From Methanobrevibacter sp. TLL-48-HuF1 (GTDB taxonomy: Archaea > Methanobacteriota > Methanobacteria > Methanobacteriales > Methanobacteriaceae), in the NCBI RefSeq assembly GCF_023617305.1, contig NZ_CP081485.1:1044501-1108500 (forward strand): DNA of 64,000 bases, written 5' to 3'. Position 1 is the first letter of the stretch. Each line of letters opens with the position of its first letter. Shown in pieces: positions 27,677 to 37,634 of the stretch. The notes under the pieces are model-generated. The model saw only the letters and a list, made by a program, of their open reading frames with translations, had not been told where the DNA came from and did no database searches. A program made the position numbers and the translations under genes.

Positions 27677-29036
27677 TTTCAAAGACACTCATTGCCTTAA
27701 TGATTTTCAAATCATCTAATGGTTTAGCTTGAATTTGTAAACCAACAGGAATACCGTCTACTTCACCAGCTTTAATACTTCCAGCTGGAATTCCTGCAAG
27801 GTTAGCTATTACAGTTAATACATCGTAGGCATACATTTCCATAGGAGTTAATTCATCACCAATTTTGTGAGGAAGTTTAGGAACAGTAGGCCCTACGATT
27901 AAATCAACATTTTCCAACATAGCATTGATTTCATCTCTAATAAGTGATCTTGCTTGAAGAGCTTTTTTATAGAATTTTCCGCTGTATTCTTTTTGTGAAA
28001 TATAAGAACCTATTTCAATTCTTCTTAATACTTCCTCTCCACAAACATTTTCTATTCTATAACCGTAATCTCTTCCGTCATATTTTCTGGTAGCTGAGAA
28101 GAATTCTACATAGTTGATTAAATAGTAAGTTGGAAGACATAAGTCAATATGATCAAAGCTTACTTCTACAAGTTCAGCACCAGCTTCAACTAATTTATGA
28201 ATAGCTTTGTTTACAGCAACATTAATTTCAGCATCTGTAACATCAATAAACTCTTTACAAACAGCTATTTTCATACCTTCAAGAGATTTTTCTTCAAGTA
28301 CGCTGGTGAAATCTGACCTTTCCCCTTTTAAGGTTGTACATTCTGTTTCATCATAATCGGATATTGCATTTAGTGCAAGTGCAATTCCACTGGTATCATT
28401 AGCTAATGGTCCGATTTGGTCTAAACTCATTGATAAATCAAGTAAACCTTGTCTTGATACCGCACCGTAAGTTGGTTTAAATCCAACAACTCCACAATGG
28501 GATGCAGGATTCCTGATTGAACCTCCAGTATCTGAACCAAGAGCGATATCACACATTTCCGCAGCTACTGCAGCAGCACTTCCTCCACTGGATCCTCCAG
28601 GGATTCTTCCAGGAGCTGCAGGGTTTTGTGTAGGTCCAAAACAGGAAGTTTCAGTTGAACTTCCAGCTGCAAATTCATCCATATTGGTAATACCGAGAAT
28701 AATTCCGTCTTCAGCTAATATTTTATCAATTACAGTTGCATTATAACTTCCGAAGTAATTATCCAGTGTTTTGGAAGCTGCAGAGATAATATAATCTTCA
28801 ACATTAATATTTGCTTTAATACCAAAAACTAAACCAGATAAAAATCCAACTTTTTCTCCGTTAGCTATTTTTTTATCAATAGCTTCTGCTTGTTTTAGAG
28901 CAGATTCTTTATTAACTTCTAAGAAAATATTTAATTCTTCATTTTTTTCATCAATAACTTTAATAAAGTTTTCCACATTCTCCTTAGCAGTCATTTCTTT
29001 ATTTTGAATGGAATTTAATTTTTCAATAACACTCAT
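27666..29036 (-). CDS. gatA: Glutamyl-tRNA(Gln) amidotransferase subunit A
   Basis: 456 residues of the amidase signature family. The Ser-Ser-Lys triad is intact: Lys in FGIKANINVED, Ser in the GGSSGGSAAAVAAEMC stretch and Ser in GSDTGGSIRNPASHCG. GatA releases ammonia from glutamine for Glu-tRNA(Gln) transamidation with GatB and GatC, which are not present here. Ribosome site AGGTGTTTTA precedes the ATG. Confidence 0.92.
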   Translation of the reverse strand: MSVIEKLNSIQNKEMTAKENVENFIKVIDEKNEELNIFLEVNKESALKQAEAIDKKIANGEKVGFLSGLVFGIKANINVEDYIISAASKTLDNYFGSYNATVIDKILAEDGIILGITNMDEFAAGSSTETSCFGPTQNPAAPGRIPGGSSGGSAAAVAAEMCDIALGSDTGGSIRNPASHCGVVGFKPTYGAVSRQGLLDLSMSLDQIGPLANDTSGIALALNAISDYDETECTTLKGERSDFTSVLEEKSLEGMKIAVCKEFIDVTDAEINVAVNKAIHKLVEAGAELVEVSFDHIDLCLPTYYLINYVEFFSATRKYDGRDYGYRIENVCGEEVLRRIEIGSYISQKEYSGKFYKKALQARSLIRDEINAMLENVDLIVGPTVPKLPHKIGDELTPMEMYAYDVLTVIANLAGIPAGSIKAGEVDGIPVGLQIQAKPLDDLKIIKAMSVFENEN

Positions 29037-29172
29037 TAAAACACCTGAGTAATCATAATAATATATAATAAGTGATATTTTATTTTTTAAGGTTTATATA
29101 AGTTATTGATAATTTTTTTAAAAAAAGTAGATAAGACCTATATTTAATTTATGAGTAATTTAAAGATTGATT

Positions 29173-29400
29173 TTAGTTAAGTGAAGCTTCTTTACCCGAG
29201 TATAAGAATTTGTAGATTAATTTGATAATGATTACACCGATTTCTGGCCCTACAATCAATACCAAACTTGGCTTAAAAATTGTCTGCCTATAACTAATGG
29301 AGAAGCTAAACTGCATGCAGGGTTTACAGAGGTTTCAGTTTATGAAATTCCTATAATATGTACAAATGCCAATTAACATACCAATAGAAACTAAAATAAT
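29173..29400 (-). pseudogene. Relic of an aquaporin (MIP family, AqpM-like)
   Basis: The 440 bases between gatA and the HAD gene hold a decayed gene on the minus strand. In changing frames it reads IILVSIGMLIGI, then TSVNPACSLASPLVIG with the second NPA box, then VGPEIGVIIIKLIYKFLYSGKEASLN and a stop at 29173-29175. This is the C-terminal third of an aquaporin, where NPAR-S/T-F-GP and W-x-YxVGPxIGA are expected. At least two frame changes and one in-frame stop are needed. The N-terminal part has gone. Confidence 0.72.
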
Positions 29401-29478
29401 ATTTTGCCTAAACGAATATTTTTTTACAAAATTATAAATAGTGTACAAGTAATTAAATAAAATTAAAGAGGGGTCAAA

Positions 29479-30273
29479 ATGAAAAAAGCTATTGTGTTTG
29501 ATAATTCTGGAACTTTACTTGAACGCTACAGGGTTATTAAAGATGTTTCAACTGGAGAATTATTCACTGATGTTAATTCATTGCACTTAATTGATTCTAT
29601 GGATTCCTTAGCACTTGTAGTTCTTCAGTTTAATACGAACTGTCTTTTGAATTTGGATAGTAACACTTTAATTTCAGATGTAATTAAACAGCATAATATT
29701 GATTTTGATGTTAGCTTTACAAGCTGTGAAACTACTAAAGAGGAAGTTAGTGATATTTTAGAAAATGAAAATCAGGCTACTATTAGTGATATTACTGATG
29801 GTTTTTCTATTTTAAAAGAAAAAATCCCTAAAATGGAACTTTGTAATGGATCTGCAGTAATTATTGACATTAATAAAAGTAAAATAGCTTATACTATTAC
29901 TTCTGCAGGGAAACTGTTTTCTGAAGTCACAGATACGATTAAGATTTTACAATCCAGAGGCATTGAAATTTATATTGCATCTGGAGACAGAAAGGGAGCT
30001 ATTAACAAATTAGCCGAAATTTTAAATGTTAATAAAAAGCATGCTTTTGGAACTGTTTCCCCAAAGGGCAAATGCAAAGTTGTCAGATGTTTAAAAGATA
30101 GGGGATATAAAGTAATGATGGTTGGAGATGGTCTTAATGATGTTTTAGCTTTTAATAATGCTGATGTATCTGTTTTGACTGTTGAACAGGAAGAAGAAGT
30201 TTCTCCAAAGCTGATTAATAAAACAGATTATGTTATTCAGAAAATTTCAGAAGTTATTTCAATAGATTTTTAA
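29479..30273 (+). CDS. Soluble P-type-ATPase-like HAD phosphatase
   Basis: 264 residues. HAD motif I is FDNSGTLLE (compare DKTGT of P-type ATPases), motif II is ASGDRK, and motif III/IV is MVGDGLNDVLAFNNADVSV, the P-type ATPase hinge. A cap of about 100 residues lies between I and II. No membrane segments or transport parts. It matches the methanogen MJ0968-type soluble P-ATPase-like phosphatases. Good ribosome site (AGAGGGG). The 3' end overlaps the convergent TIM-barrel gene by 20 bp. Natural substrate unknown. Confidence 0.8.
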   Translation: MKKAIVFDNSGTLLERYRVIKDVSTGELFTDVNSLHLIDSMDSLALVVLQFNTNCLLNLDSNTLISDVIKQHNIDFDVSFTSCETTKEEVSDILENENQATISDITDGFSILKEKIPKMELCNGSAVIIDINKSKIAYTITSAGKLFSEVTDTIKILQSRGIEIYIASGDRKGAINKLAEILNVNKKHAFGTVSPKGKCKVVRCLKDRGYKVMMVGDGLNDVLAFNNADVSVLTVEQEEEVSPKLINKTDYVIQKISEVISIDF

Positions 30274-30973
30274 TAACTTCTTTACTTTTTAAAACATTGT
30301 CAAAGTTATTTAACTCAATAATTCCTTTATCTACTTTTTTAAGAAGGTTTAAATCAAGAGTTCCTTCACCTAATGTAATGTGCTGGTCTTTAATACCATT
30401 ATTGTCATTTAAGTGACAGTAGCTAATGTTTTTTAAATCCAGAAAGTCTTCACAATTTCCACAGGTGTTTCCATGACCTACATCAACTGTTAAGCCGCAG
30501 CCAGTTTCATTTTGTATTCTTTCAAGCTCTTCAACTTTATTTCCTAAAAATGAAAATCGTTCGGGCATATTTTCAACGGAAACAATAATGTCTGAATAGT
30601 CAACAAGTTCTCCAATGCTTTCAATAGCTAGTTCCAGTGCATATTTTCTTATTCTCTCTTCATTTCTTCCGATTTGTCCTGGATGGAGGGTTAGTGCAGT
30701 TGCATTTATTTTACTCCCATAATTCAGAGCATCTTTCATTTGCTTAATACTTTCTTTTCTAATTCCTGTGTTTAGGCTGGCGATATTCAAATCAACTGTT
30801 GGGGCATGTATACAAATTTCCAAATCAGTATTTGCAAATTCTAAATTGTCATTTTTAAAAAAAGGGCCTTCTCCAAGTATTTCTATCATTTCAAATTCAT
30901 ATTTTTTAGCAGTTTCTATTATGTCACTATTTGGTTGGGTAAACATTGCTAATGTTGTAAAACCTAATTTCAT
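30254..30973 (-). CDS. Xylose-isomerase-like TIM barrel (AP endonuclease 2 family)
   Basis: 239 residues of the sugar-phosphate isomerase/AP endonuclease IV superfamily. Metal-binding positions are visible: CIHAPT, ALTLHPGQ, VSVENMPER, TVDVGHG, and SYCHLNDNNG. Archaeal members are annotated as endonuclease IV-related but many have no tested activity. No ribosome site precedes the ATG; AT-rich TATATATAATTATAATATA lies about 25-40 bp upstream, so a leaderless start is possible. Confidence 0.72.
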   Translation of the reverse strand: MKLGFTTLAMFTQPNSDIIETAKKYEFEMIEILGEGPFFKNDNLEFANTDLEICIHAPTVDLNIASLNTGIRKESIKQMKDALNYGSKINATALTLHPGQIGRNEERIRKYALELAIESIGELVDYSDIIVSVENMPERFSFLGNKVEELERIQNETGCGLTVDVGHGNTCGNCEDFLDLKNISYCHLNDNNGIKDQHITLGEGTLDLNLLKKVDKGIIELNNFDNVLKSKEVIKNLLK

Positions 30974-31083
30974 AATTTAAGATTAACTTTATATATTATA
31001 ATTATATATAGGTTATTTTGTTATATATCAAAATTTAACATATATAATTTTTTTAAATAACAACTAGGAGGTTTGAGTTGGCC

Positions 31084-31512
31084 ATGTTTAGACGTAAGAA
31101 AAATGTTGATCAGCTTTCAAAAAAAATTATGAGGCATTGTTCTAATGGTTTAACTCATATTATTATATTGTGGATTATTAGTAAAGAAAAAATCCATGGT
31201 TATGGAATTATGAAGAAGTTAGATGAATTTTTTAGTTCTTGTAATCCTAATGAGTATAATAAAACAAATTCAAGTAAAATTTATCCGATTCTAAGGAAAT
31301 TAGAAAAAACTGGGATTATAGAAGGAGAATGGGGAGTCAGTAACAATAAAAATGTTAAGTATTACTCTCTTACAGAAGAAGGGGAATGTTTACTTAAAAA
31401 TTTTAAAAGTGAGTTTGCTTACCTCCTTAATAATCCTCTTTGGTTAAGTTTTATTGAAGATATGTCAGATAATGAAATGCATAAGGTGGAAAACGATGAA
31501 AAATGCAATTGA
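31084..31512 (+). CDS. PadR family transcriptional regulator
   Basis: 142 residues. Winged-helix of PadR type: LTHIIILWIISKEKIHGYGIMKKLDEFF, then SKIYPILRKLEKTGIIEGEW and KYYSLTEEGECLL. These repressors commonly control adjacent exporters, and the next two genes are an ABC-2 exporter whose ATPase gene starts inside this one, so autoregulation of the operon is likely. AGGAGGT at 31066-31072 precedes it. ATG 31084 is chosen; TTG 31078 is also possible and is better spaced from the ribosome site. Confidence 0.82.
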   Translation: MFRRKKNVDQLSKKIMRHCSNGLTHIIILWIISKEKIHGYGIMKKLDEFFSSCNPNEYNKTNSSKIYPILRKLEKTGIIEGEWGVSNNKNVKYYSLTEEGECLLKNFKSEFAYLLNNPLWLSFIEDMSDNEMHKVENDEKCN

Positions 31513-32554
31513 AACTAAGAATCTTACAAAGATTTATAAAAATTTCACTGCTGTTAATTCTTTAAATTTAGAAATTCCTGAAAAAAGTATTTTTGGATTG
31601 CTTGGTCCAAATGGAGCAGGAAAAACCACAACAATTAAAATGCTTACCTGTTTAATTCAACCTACTTCAGGTCAGGCTACTGTTGGAGGTTATGATGTTC
31701 AAAAAAATCCCAATGAAGTAAGAAATTTGTTAGGTATGGTTCCTCAACAGGTTAGTTTATATAAGGATTTAACAGTTCAGGAAAATTCAGAATTGTGTGC
31801 TGATTACTATGGTGTTCCAGTTGATGAAAAATACGACCGTATTGAAGATTTAATGGAATTGGTAGATATTAAATATGCTAGAAATAAAAGAGTTGGACAA
31901 TTGTCCGGTGGACAAAAACAAAAGGCATCTCTTGTAGCTAGTTTGGTACACAGGCCGGAGATATTATTTCTAGATGAACCAACAATCGGGCTTGACCCTA
32001 CTACCAAAAGAACATTATGGGATTTGATTCGTGAATTAAATGATGAAGGAAATACAATTATTTTGTGTTCTCACGACATGCATGAGGTAGATATGCTTTG
32101 TGATAATGTAGGGATTATAAATACTGGTAATTTAGTAGCTTATGATACTCCACAGGGTCTTAAAGATTCTCTTTTAAAAGAAGAAAAAGAAGAGCATGAA
32201 ATTAAAATGAAAGATACTTTAAGAGATATTTCAAATGAAAATGAAGTAAATAAATCAACTAAAGAAGATATTGAAACATTAAACTTAAAGAAAATGTCAT
32301 TTTTACTTAAAGAAACCAATGATTCAATTATTTCAGCTATTCAATCTAATCCAAAGGTACATGGTGTTGAAGTAGCTAAAAACGGACGTTTTAATTTAAG
32401 AATTGATAATTTTGATGATGATGCTGTTAATGATGTTTTAAAAGACATTATTGGGGCAGGCGGTGTTGTTAAATCAATATTTACACAGGAACCGTCTCTG
32501 GAAGATGTATTTATTAAAGCAACAGCTGAGGTGAATGAAGATGATAGAGCTTAG
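31496..32554 (+). CDS. ABC-2 type exporter ATP-binding protein
   Basis: About 352 residues from ATG 31496 behind AAGGTGG. Walker A GPNGAGKTTTIK, Q-loop VPQQV, signature LSGGQKQKAS, Walker B LFLDEPTIGLDPTTKR and switch His in CSHDMHEVD. A C-terminal extension of about 120 residues follows with a Glu/Lys-rich linker. It pairs with the membrane protein that starts 14 bp before its stop. Substrate could be a drug, lipid or surface polymer; the propeller protein downstream suggests an extracytoplasmic cargo or partner. Confidence 0.9.
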   Translation: MKNAIETKNLTKIYKNFTAVNSLNLEIPEKSIFGLLGPNGAGKTTTIKMLTCLIQPTSGQATVGGYDVQKNPNEVRNLLGMVPQQVSLYKDLTVQENSELCADYYGVPVDEKYDRIEDLMELVDIKYARNKRVGQLSGGQKQKASLVASLVHRPEILFLDEPTIGLDPTTKRTLWDLIRELNDEGNTIILCSHDMHEVDMLCDNVGIINTGNLVAYDTPQGLKDSLLKEEKEEHEIKMKDTLRDISNENEVNKSTKEDIETLNLKKMSFLLKETNDSIISAIQSNPKVHGVEVAKNGRFNLRIDNFDDDAVNDVLKDIIGAGGVVKSIFTQEPSLEDVFIKATAEVNEDDRA

Positions 32555-33758
32555 AAAATTTGGATGGATGATTAAAAAAGAACTTTTAAGTTTAAAAAGA
32601 CATCCTCCAAGGTTAATTTCAATTTTAGTTTTCCCTATTATCATGATTTTATTATTTGGTTATGGTATGGGTGGAGACATGACAGATCTGCCGGTAGTTG
32701 TTGTTTCTCAAAGTCATGGTGATTTGACTGATGTAACATTGGATACTATTAAAACGACAGATCAGTATAAGGTAGTAGAGGTTATGGATGATGTTGATGA
32801 TGCAAAAGAACGGGTTGATAGCGGAGAAGTAAAAGCAGCAATTATACTGCCGGAAAATTATGACAGCAATGTGTCTCAAAAGGCAGTTACACTGTATTTG
32901 GATTCATCTGATCAGATGGCTTCTTCAACATTGGAAAGTGTAACTCAGGGAATATTTGCTAAATTATCAAATATGGAAGCATCTAATGCTATTGTTTCTA
33001 ATCCTTCATCACAAGAGTTGGAAAATAGTACAAGTTCACTTAATCAATCTGAATTAGCTACCACTACCCAAAGTGCAAATGTTACAAATTCAATTGGACA
33101 TACATTTGATAATTTTAAAGATGATATTGCACTGCATATTAACAAAATATATGGAAATATCAAGTACATTGACTTTTTAGTTCCTGCAGTTTTAGGAATG
33201 ACAGTAATGATGTCATGTATGATGGGTATGGGTGCATCAATAGCAGGAGAACGTGAAACCGGTGAATTGGCTAGATTATTTATGACTCCAACATCAATTT
33301 CAACTGTAGTTGGAGGTAAAATTGCATCTAAACTTATAGTTGAATTAGTTAGAGCTCTTATATTAATATTCATGGCTATTGTATTGTTTAATGTAAGTAT
33401 TAAAGGAGGAATCTTACAGACATTTATTGTTCTTTTCTTTGGAGCACTGTGTTTTGTTGGTTTTGGTATTATGTTATCTGCAAGAACAAATACTCAGGAA
33501 GACTATACTCAAATAGCTATGCCGTTTTCAATGCCTATGATGTTTGTTTCAGGAGTATTTTATCCTATTGAAACCATGCCCTGGATTTTACAAAAAATAG
33601 CTTATATCTTCCCATTAACTTATCTTAACGATGCAATGAGGGGAGTTATGATTAAAGGTCAAAGTTTAGGTGATGTATGGTTAGATTTAGTTATACTTTT
33701 AGGATTTACTGCACTGTTCTTTATCATTGGAGTTAAAAGGTTTAATAGAGATATTTAA
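32541..33758 (+). CDS. ABC-2 type exporter permease
   Basis: About 405 residues from ATG 32541, seven bases after GAGGTG (ATG 32535 is too close). One N-terminal membrane helix (about 20-40), then a large extracytoplasmic domain (about 45-200), then five membrane segments from residue 210 with FLVPAVLGMTVMMSCMMGMGASIAGERETGELARLFMTP, the ABC2 signature loop, and FVSGVFYPIETMP. Works with the ATPase encoded just before it. Ends 14 bp before the next gene. Confidence 0.88.
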   Translation: MIELRKFGWMIKKELLSLKRHPPRLISILVFPIIMILLFGYGMGGDMTDLPVVVVSQSHGDLTDVTLDTIKTTDQYKVVEVMDDVDDAKERVDSGEVKAAIILPENYDSNVSQKAVTLYLDSSDQMASSTLESVTQGIFAKLSNMEASNAIVSNPSSQELENSTSSLNQSELATTTQSANVTNSIGHTFDNFKDDIALHINKIYGNIKYIDFLVPAVLGMTVMMSCMMGMGASIAGERETGELARLFMTPTSISTVVGGKIASKLIVELVRALILIFMAIVLFNVSIKGGILQTFIVLFFGALCFVGFGIMLSARTNTQEDYTQIAMPFSMPMMFVSGVFYPIETMPWILQKIAYIFPLTYLNDAMRGVMIKGQSLGDVWLDLVILLGFTALFFIIGVKRFNRDI

Positions 33759-33771
33759 GGAGGTTAAAAAG

Positions 33772-35007
33772 ATGTCTAAATATAATAAATTATTAATCGG
33801 ATTTATAATCTGTATATTATGTATCAGCCCAATAGCTGGTGCAAATATTGATTGGAACACATTTCAGGGTAATTTAAATCACACGGGATATGTTGATGAT
33901 AATTCTGACTTTGTTACAAATTTATGGGCCTTTAATATGGAATCACCAGTTGTAGGCTCACCGGCAATCTATGGAGACTTTTTATATGTTGTTTCACAGG
34001 AAGGTATTTTAAAAGTAATTGACATGGAAAATGGAACTGAAGACTGGTCATTTAATTTAAAAGGAGACAGTAATGCAACACCTGTAGTAAGTAACAATAC
34101 AGTATTTGTAGGAAATAATCAAAGTTTTAAAGCTATAGATATTGAATCACAAGATATTTTATGGAAATATAATACTTCTGACGAATCTATTCAAGGTGCA
34201 GCTTATGTAGATAACGATACTGTTTATGTAGGTTGTGATAATGGGCATATTTATGGATTTAACATAGCTGACGGTAATAAAACTTTTGAAGCAGATTTAG
34301 GGGATGATGAAATAGTATCTTCTCCGATTGTTGTTAACGGATCTCTTTATGTTGGTTCAACTAATGGTAATGTTTACTGCATAAATTTAAATAACACAAA
34401 TATAACCTGGCAATATGCTACAGGAGATGCAATTTACTCTTCTCCATCATATGCAGATGGTAAAATTATAATAGGTTCTGATGATGATTCCCTTTATGCT
34501 TTAAATGAAACAAACGGGGATTTATGCTGGGATTATGATTTAAACAATAAAGTTAAATCCTCTCCATGTATTGATGAGTATAATAATAATGTTTATATAG
34601 GTTCTGATGAAGGTAATTTAACCTGTCTTGATTTAAGAGACGGAACTTTTAAATGGAGTCATGCTACTGGAGCTCCAGTTCAGTCAACTCCCGCTATAAA
34701 AGAAGATTTAATTGCATTTGGTTCCAATGATGGAACTGGCTATGTTTTAAATAAATACACTGGTGAAGAGGAATTTACTTACAATCCAGGAACTATATTA
34801 TTTAACTCAGAAATAACTTCCTCTCCTGTTATTAATGGAAATAGTCTATTCTTCGCAGATCATAGTGGACATGTATATTCATTAAACATAGATAAAAATG
34901 AAGTTCCGGCTAGCGAATATCTGTATTATACATTAGCTATTTTTGTTGTAATTTTAGTTGTGATTGTTGTTGTAGTTAAAACCATAAAAAAACACAATAA
35001 AAGATAA
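33772..35007 (+). CDS. Exported PQQ-like beta-propeller protein with C-terminal anchor
   Basis: About 411 residues from ATG 33772, behind AAGGAGG. Signal peptide (LLIGFIICILCISPIAGA). Then seven or eight PQQ-type propeller blades of about 40 residues, each with a VYVGSxDGxLYALxxxxGxxxWxY-like pattern (for example NNTVFVGNNQSFKAIDIES, GSLYVGSTNGNVYCINL, GKIIIGSDDDSLYAL). The last 30 residues are a membrane helix and a basic stop-transfer (KTIKKHNKR). It is placed directly after the exporter and so may be its extracytoplasmic partner. PQQ ligands are not apparent, so a protein- or surface-binding propeller is more likely than an enzyme. Confidence 0.8.
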   Translation: MSKYNKLLIGFIICILCISPIAGANIDWNTFQGNLNHTGYVDDNSDFVTNLWAFNMESPVVGSPAIYGDFLYVVSQEGILKVIDMENGTEDWSFNLKGDSNATPVVSNNTVFVGNNQSFKAIDIESQDILWKYNTSDESIQGAAYVDNDTVYVGCDNGHIYGFNIADGNKTFEADLGDDEIVSSPIVVNGSLYVGSTNGNVYCINLNNTNITWQYATGDAIYSSPSYADGKIIIGSDDDSLYALNETNGDLCWDYDLNNKVKSSPCIDEYNNNVYIGSDEGNLTCLDLRDGTFKWSHATGAPVQSTPAIKEDLIAFGSNDGTGYVLNKYTGEEEFTYNPGTILFNSEITSSPVINGNSLFFADHSGHVYSLNIDKNEVPASEYLYYTLAIFVVILVVIVVVVKTIKKHNKR

Positions 35008-35065
35008 ACTTTAAATATCTAAAAAGAAGTAATTACTAATTACATTAAAATGGGAAGTTTTAATT

Positions 35066-36601
35066 ATGTATGGTAAAAATATCGAGACATTAAAAAAGGA
35101 AAATATGAATCTTGCTGATAAGATTTATATTTTTGATACAACTCTCAGGGATGGTGAACAAGCCCCTGGAGTTGCTCTAACAGTTGATGAAAAAATCCAA
35201 ATTGCTCAAAAGCTTGATAAACTTGGTGTAGATAAAATAGAAGCAGGTTTTCCTGTATCCTCAAACGGTGAAAGAAAAGCTGCAAAAGAACTTAATTCAT
35301 TAGGTTTGAATGCTACAGTTTTAGGTTTAGCTCGCAGTGTGCAAAAAGATATTGATGCTGTTCTTGATTCCGGATTGGACTACATACATACTTTTATCGG
35401 CACTTCTCCATTGCACAGAGACTATAAACTTAAAATGTCTAAAGAAAAAGTCATTGAAACAGCTGTTGAATCTGTTGAATATGCAAAAGATCATGGTTTA
35501 ACTGTTGAATTTTCTGCAGAAGATGCAACAAGAACAGAACATGATTATTTATTTGATGTTTATGATGCTGTTGTAGATGCAGGAGCAGACTTTTTAAATG
35601 TTCCAGACACTGTTGGAGTATTGATTCCAGTTATAACTAAAGAATTAATTACTAATCTTAAGGAAAGATACACTACTCCAATTAGTGTTCATTTTCACAA
35701 TGATTTCGGTTTAGCTACTGCAAATACATTAACTGCTATTGAATGTGGAGCAGATCAGGCTCATGTAACAGTTAATGGTATGGGAGAAAGAACAGGTAAT
35801 GCTTCTCTTGAAGAACTTATTGTTGCACTTCATGCCGCTTACAACATTGACTTAAACATTGATACAACACAATTATATAGTTTATCTGAATTTGTAGGCC
35901 GTATTACCGGTATTAAAATGCCTGTTAACAAACCTATTGTTGGAGCTAATGCATTTGCACATGAATCCGGTATACATGTTCATGGAGTGTTAAATAATGC
36001 TTTAACTTATGAACCGATTTCTCCAGAACTTGTAGGACATTCAAGAAGAATAGTTTTAGGAAAACACACTGGAGCTAATGCAGTAAAAGCTAAATTAGAA
36101 AAATATAACATAGATTTAACAGAGGAACAATTCCAAAATGTATTTGATCAAATTAAAGCACTGGGAGATAAAGGTAAAACAGTTACTGATGATGATTTAA
36201 GAGCTATTGCAATAACTGAAATAAGCAGTGCTAAAGAAACTCCTATTAAACTTGAAGGTTTAGGAATATTGTCTGGAGCTATTGTATCACCAACAGCTAC
36301 TGTTAAATTAAATATTAATGGAAAATTAAAAGAAACATCCTGCACTGGTGTAGGTCCAGTTGATGCAGCTATAAATGCTATAAGAGAATTAATTCAAGAT
36401 ACAATGGATATTGAACTTGAAGAATACAATCTGGAAGCTATTACTGGAGGTACTGATGCATTAGCTGAAGTATTTGTTATTTCTTCTGATGGTGAAGGCA
36501 ATAAATCAACTGGTAGGGCAACTAATGATGATGTGATAATGGCCAGTATATTGGCTGTTTTAGATTCTATTAATAAAATTCTATTGATGGAAAAAAATTA
36601 G
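35066..36601 (+). CDS. leuA: 2-isopropylmalate synthase
   Basis: 511 residues. HMGL-type TIM barrel starts with [26 protein letters not shown] and has the metal motif in [13 protein letters not shown] and [14 protein letters not shown]; residues about 400-511 form the LeuA dimer/leucine-binding domain. It condenses 2-oxoisovalerate with acetyl-CoA. EAGFP near residue 60 fits LeuA better than citramalate synthase, which I remember as EAGSA, and the C-terminal domain excludes homocitrate synthase AksA. An ATG at 35105 with AAGGA may be the true start, 13 codons later. Confidence 0.82.
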   Translation: MYGKNIETLKKENMNLADKIYIFDTTLRDGEQAPGVALTVDEKIQIAQKLDKLGVDKIEAGFPVSSNGERKAAKELNSLGLNATVLGLARSVQKDIDAVLDSGLDYIHTFIGTSPLHRDYKLKMSKEKVIETAVESVEYAKDHGLTVEFSAEDATRTEHDYLFDVYDAVVDAGADFLNVPDTVGVLIPVITKELITNLKERYTTPISVHFHNDFGLATANTLTAIECGADQAHVTVNGMGERTGNASLEELIVALHAAYNIDLNIDTTQLYSLSEFVGRITGIKMPVNKPIVGANAFAHESGIHVHGVLNNALTYEPISPELVGHSRRIVLGKHTGANAVKAKLEKYNIDLTEEQFQNVFDQIKALGDKGKTVTDDDLRAIAITEISSAKETPIKLEGLGILSGAIVSPTATVKLNINGKLKETSCTGVGPVDAAINAIRELIQDTMDIELEEYNLEAITGGTDALAEVFVISSDGEGNKSTGRATNDDVIMASILAVLDSINKILLMEKN

Positions 36602-36673
36602 CTAAAGCAATATTTATATGTTAAAAAAATTATACATTTAATTGTATAACAGTCTATATGGAGTCATGATACT

Positions 36674-36952
36674 ATGGAAGAAAATGTTATCTTTATTGGC
36701 AGTAAACCAGTAATGAACTATGTTCTAGCGGTAGTGACACAATTTAACGGTGGTGCAGACCATGTATCTCTTAAAGCAAGAGGTAAAGCTATTAGTCGTG
36801 CTGTAGACACTGCAGAAATTGTTAGAAATGGGTTTATCCCAAACGCTGATGTTGAAGATATTAGTATTGCTACAGAACAGATAGACACTTACAACGGTGA
36901 AAAAACAAATGTTTCAACTATTGAAATAAAAATTGTAAAAAAGAGTGAATAA
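36674..36952 (+). CDS. albA: Alba DNA/RNA-binding protein
   Basis: 92 residues with the Alba fold: [49 protein letters not shown], containing the Lys of the acetylated loop, then the C-terminal strand ([11 protein letters not shown]). Dimeric chromatin protein. It has its own AT-rich promoter 3' of leuA and complements the histone elsewhere in the window. Confidence 0.92.
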   Translation: MEENVIFIGSKPVMNYVLAVVTQFNGGADHVSLKARGKAISRAVDTAEIVRNGFIPNADVEDISIATEQIDTYNGEKTNVSTIEIKIVKKSE

Positions 36953-36973
36953 CTCTTATCCATTTTATTTTTT

Positions 36974-37633
36974 TTAATATAATTTACGAATATGCTTGTC
37001 AAACAGATATTTTGATAATTTTATATTTGAAGTTCCTTTTCCATGAGCTTCTACTTGACCTTTTTTAATAGATTTCAAAACACTGTCAATATTTAATTCA
37101 CAGTCAATTAAACTATAACAGTCACCTAAGAAATCAATATAATGAGAGTCACTTGCACCTAAAGAGGGTATATTTTTTTTATTAGCTAATTTTTTAGCTT
37201 TATAGTTACACCAACCAACAATAAAACGGGCATTTTTAGTTTCTATAGCATCAAAATTCAGTTCATCAGGATTGCTTTTACAGAATAATCCGTGTCTGTA
37301 AAAACAAAAAGGATGGGGAATAATGGCTAATCCTCCCTGGTCGTGTATTTTATCAATTGTTTCTTCGGGCTCTAAATCTCTTGGAACTGCTTCTTCACAA
37401 CCAAAACCAAGAATATGGCCTTTGGAAGATGAAATTTCAATTGAAGGAATTACAAGTAGATTCTCAATATTTTTTGTTTTTTCAATTGCAACTTCAGAAC
37501 CTTCTACTGTATTATGATCACTGATAGCTATGATATCAATTTTGTCTTCAATAGATTTTTTTATTATATCATCTATTTTTGTAGAAGAGTCCGGGGAATA
37601 CTGGCAATGTATATGAGAATCTAGTTTATACAT
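36974..37633 (-). CDS. PHP-domain metal-dependent phosphoesterase
   Basis: About 219 residues from ATG 37633 (an upstream TTG at 37651 is not needed). PHP motifs: DSHIHCQYSPDSS (motif I), AISDHNTVEG (II), VIPSIEIS, PHPFCFYRHGLF (III) and SLGASDSHY (IV). Single-domain PHP proteins in methanogens have phosphatase or unknown roles. The start overlaps no gene but lies 1 bp before the DUF1786 stop, so they are coupled. Confidence 0.8.
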   Translation of the reverse strand: MYKLDSHIHCQYSPDSSTKIDDIIKKSIEDKIDIIAISDHNTVEGSEVAIEKTKNIENLLVIPSIEISSSKGHILGFGCEEAVPRDLEPEETIDKIHDQGGLAIIPHPFCFYRHGLFCKSNPDELNFDAIETKNARFIVGWCNYKAKKLANKKNIPSLGASDSHYIDFLGDCYSLIDCELNIDSVLKSIKKGQVEAHGKGTSNIKLSKYLFDKHIRKLY

Positions 37634-37634
37634 T

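Noticed and set aside
35066-36601. Citramalate synthase (CimA) or homocitrate synthase (AksA)
   Set aside because: EAGFP motif and full LeuA dimer domain favour 2-isopropylmalate synthase, though CimA cannot be excluded without phylogeny.
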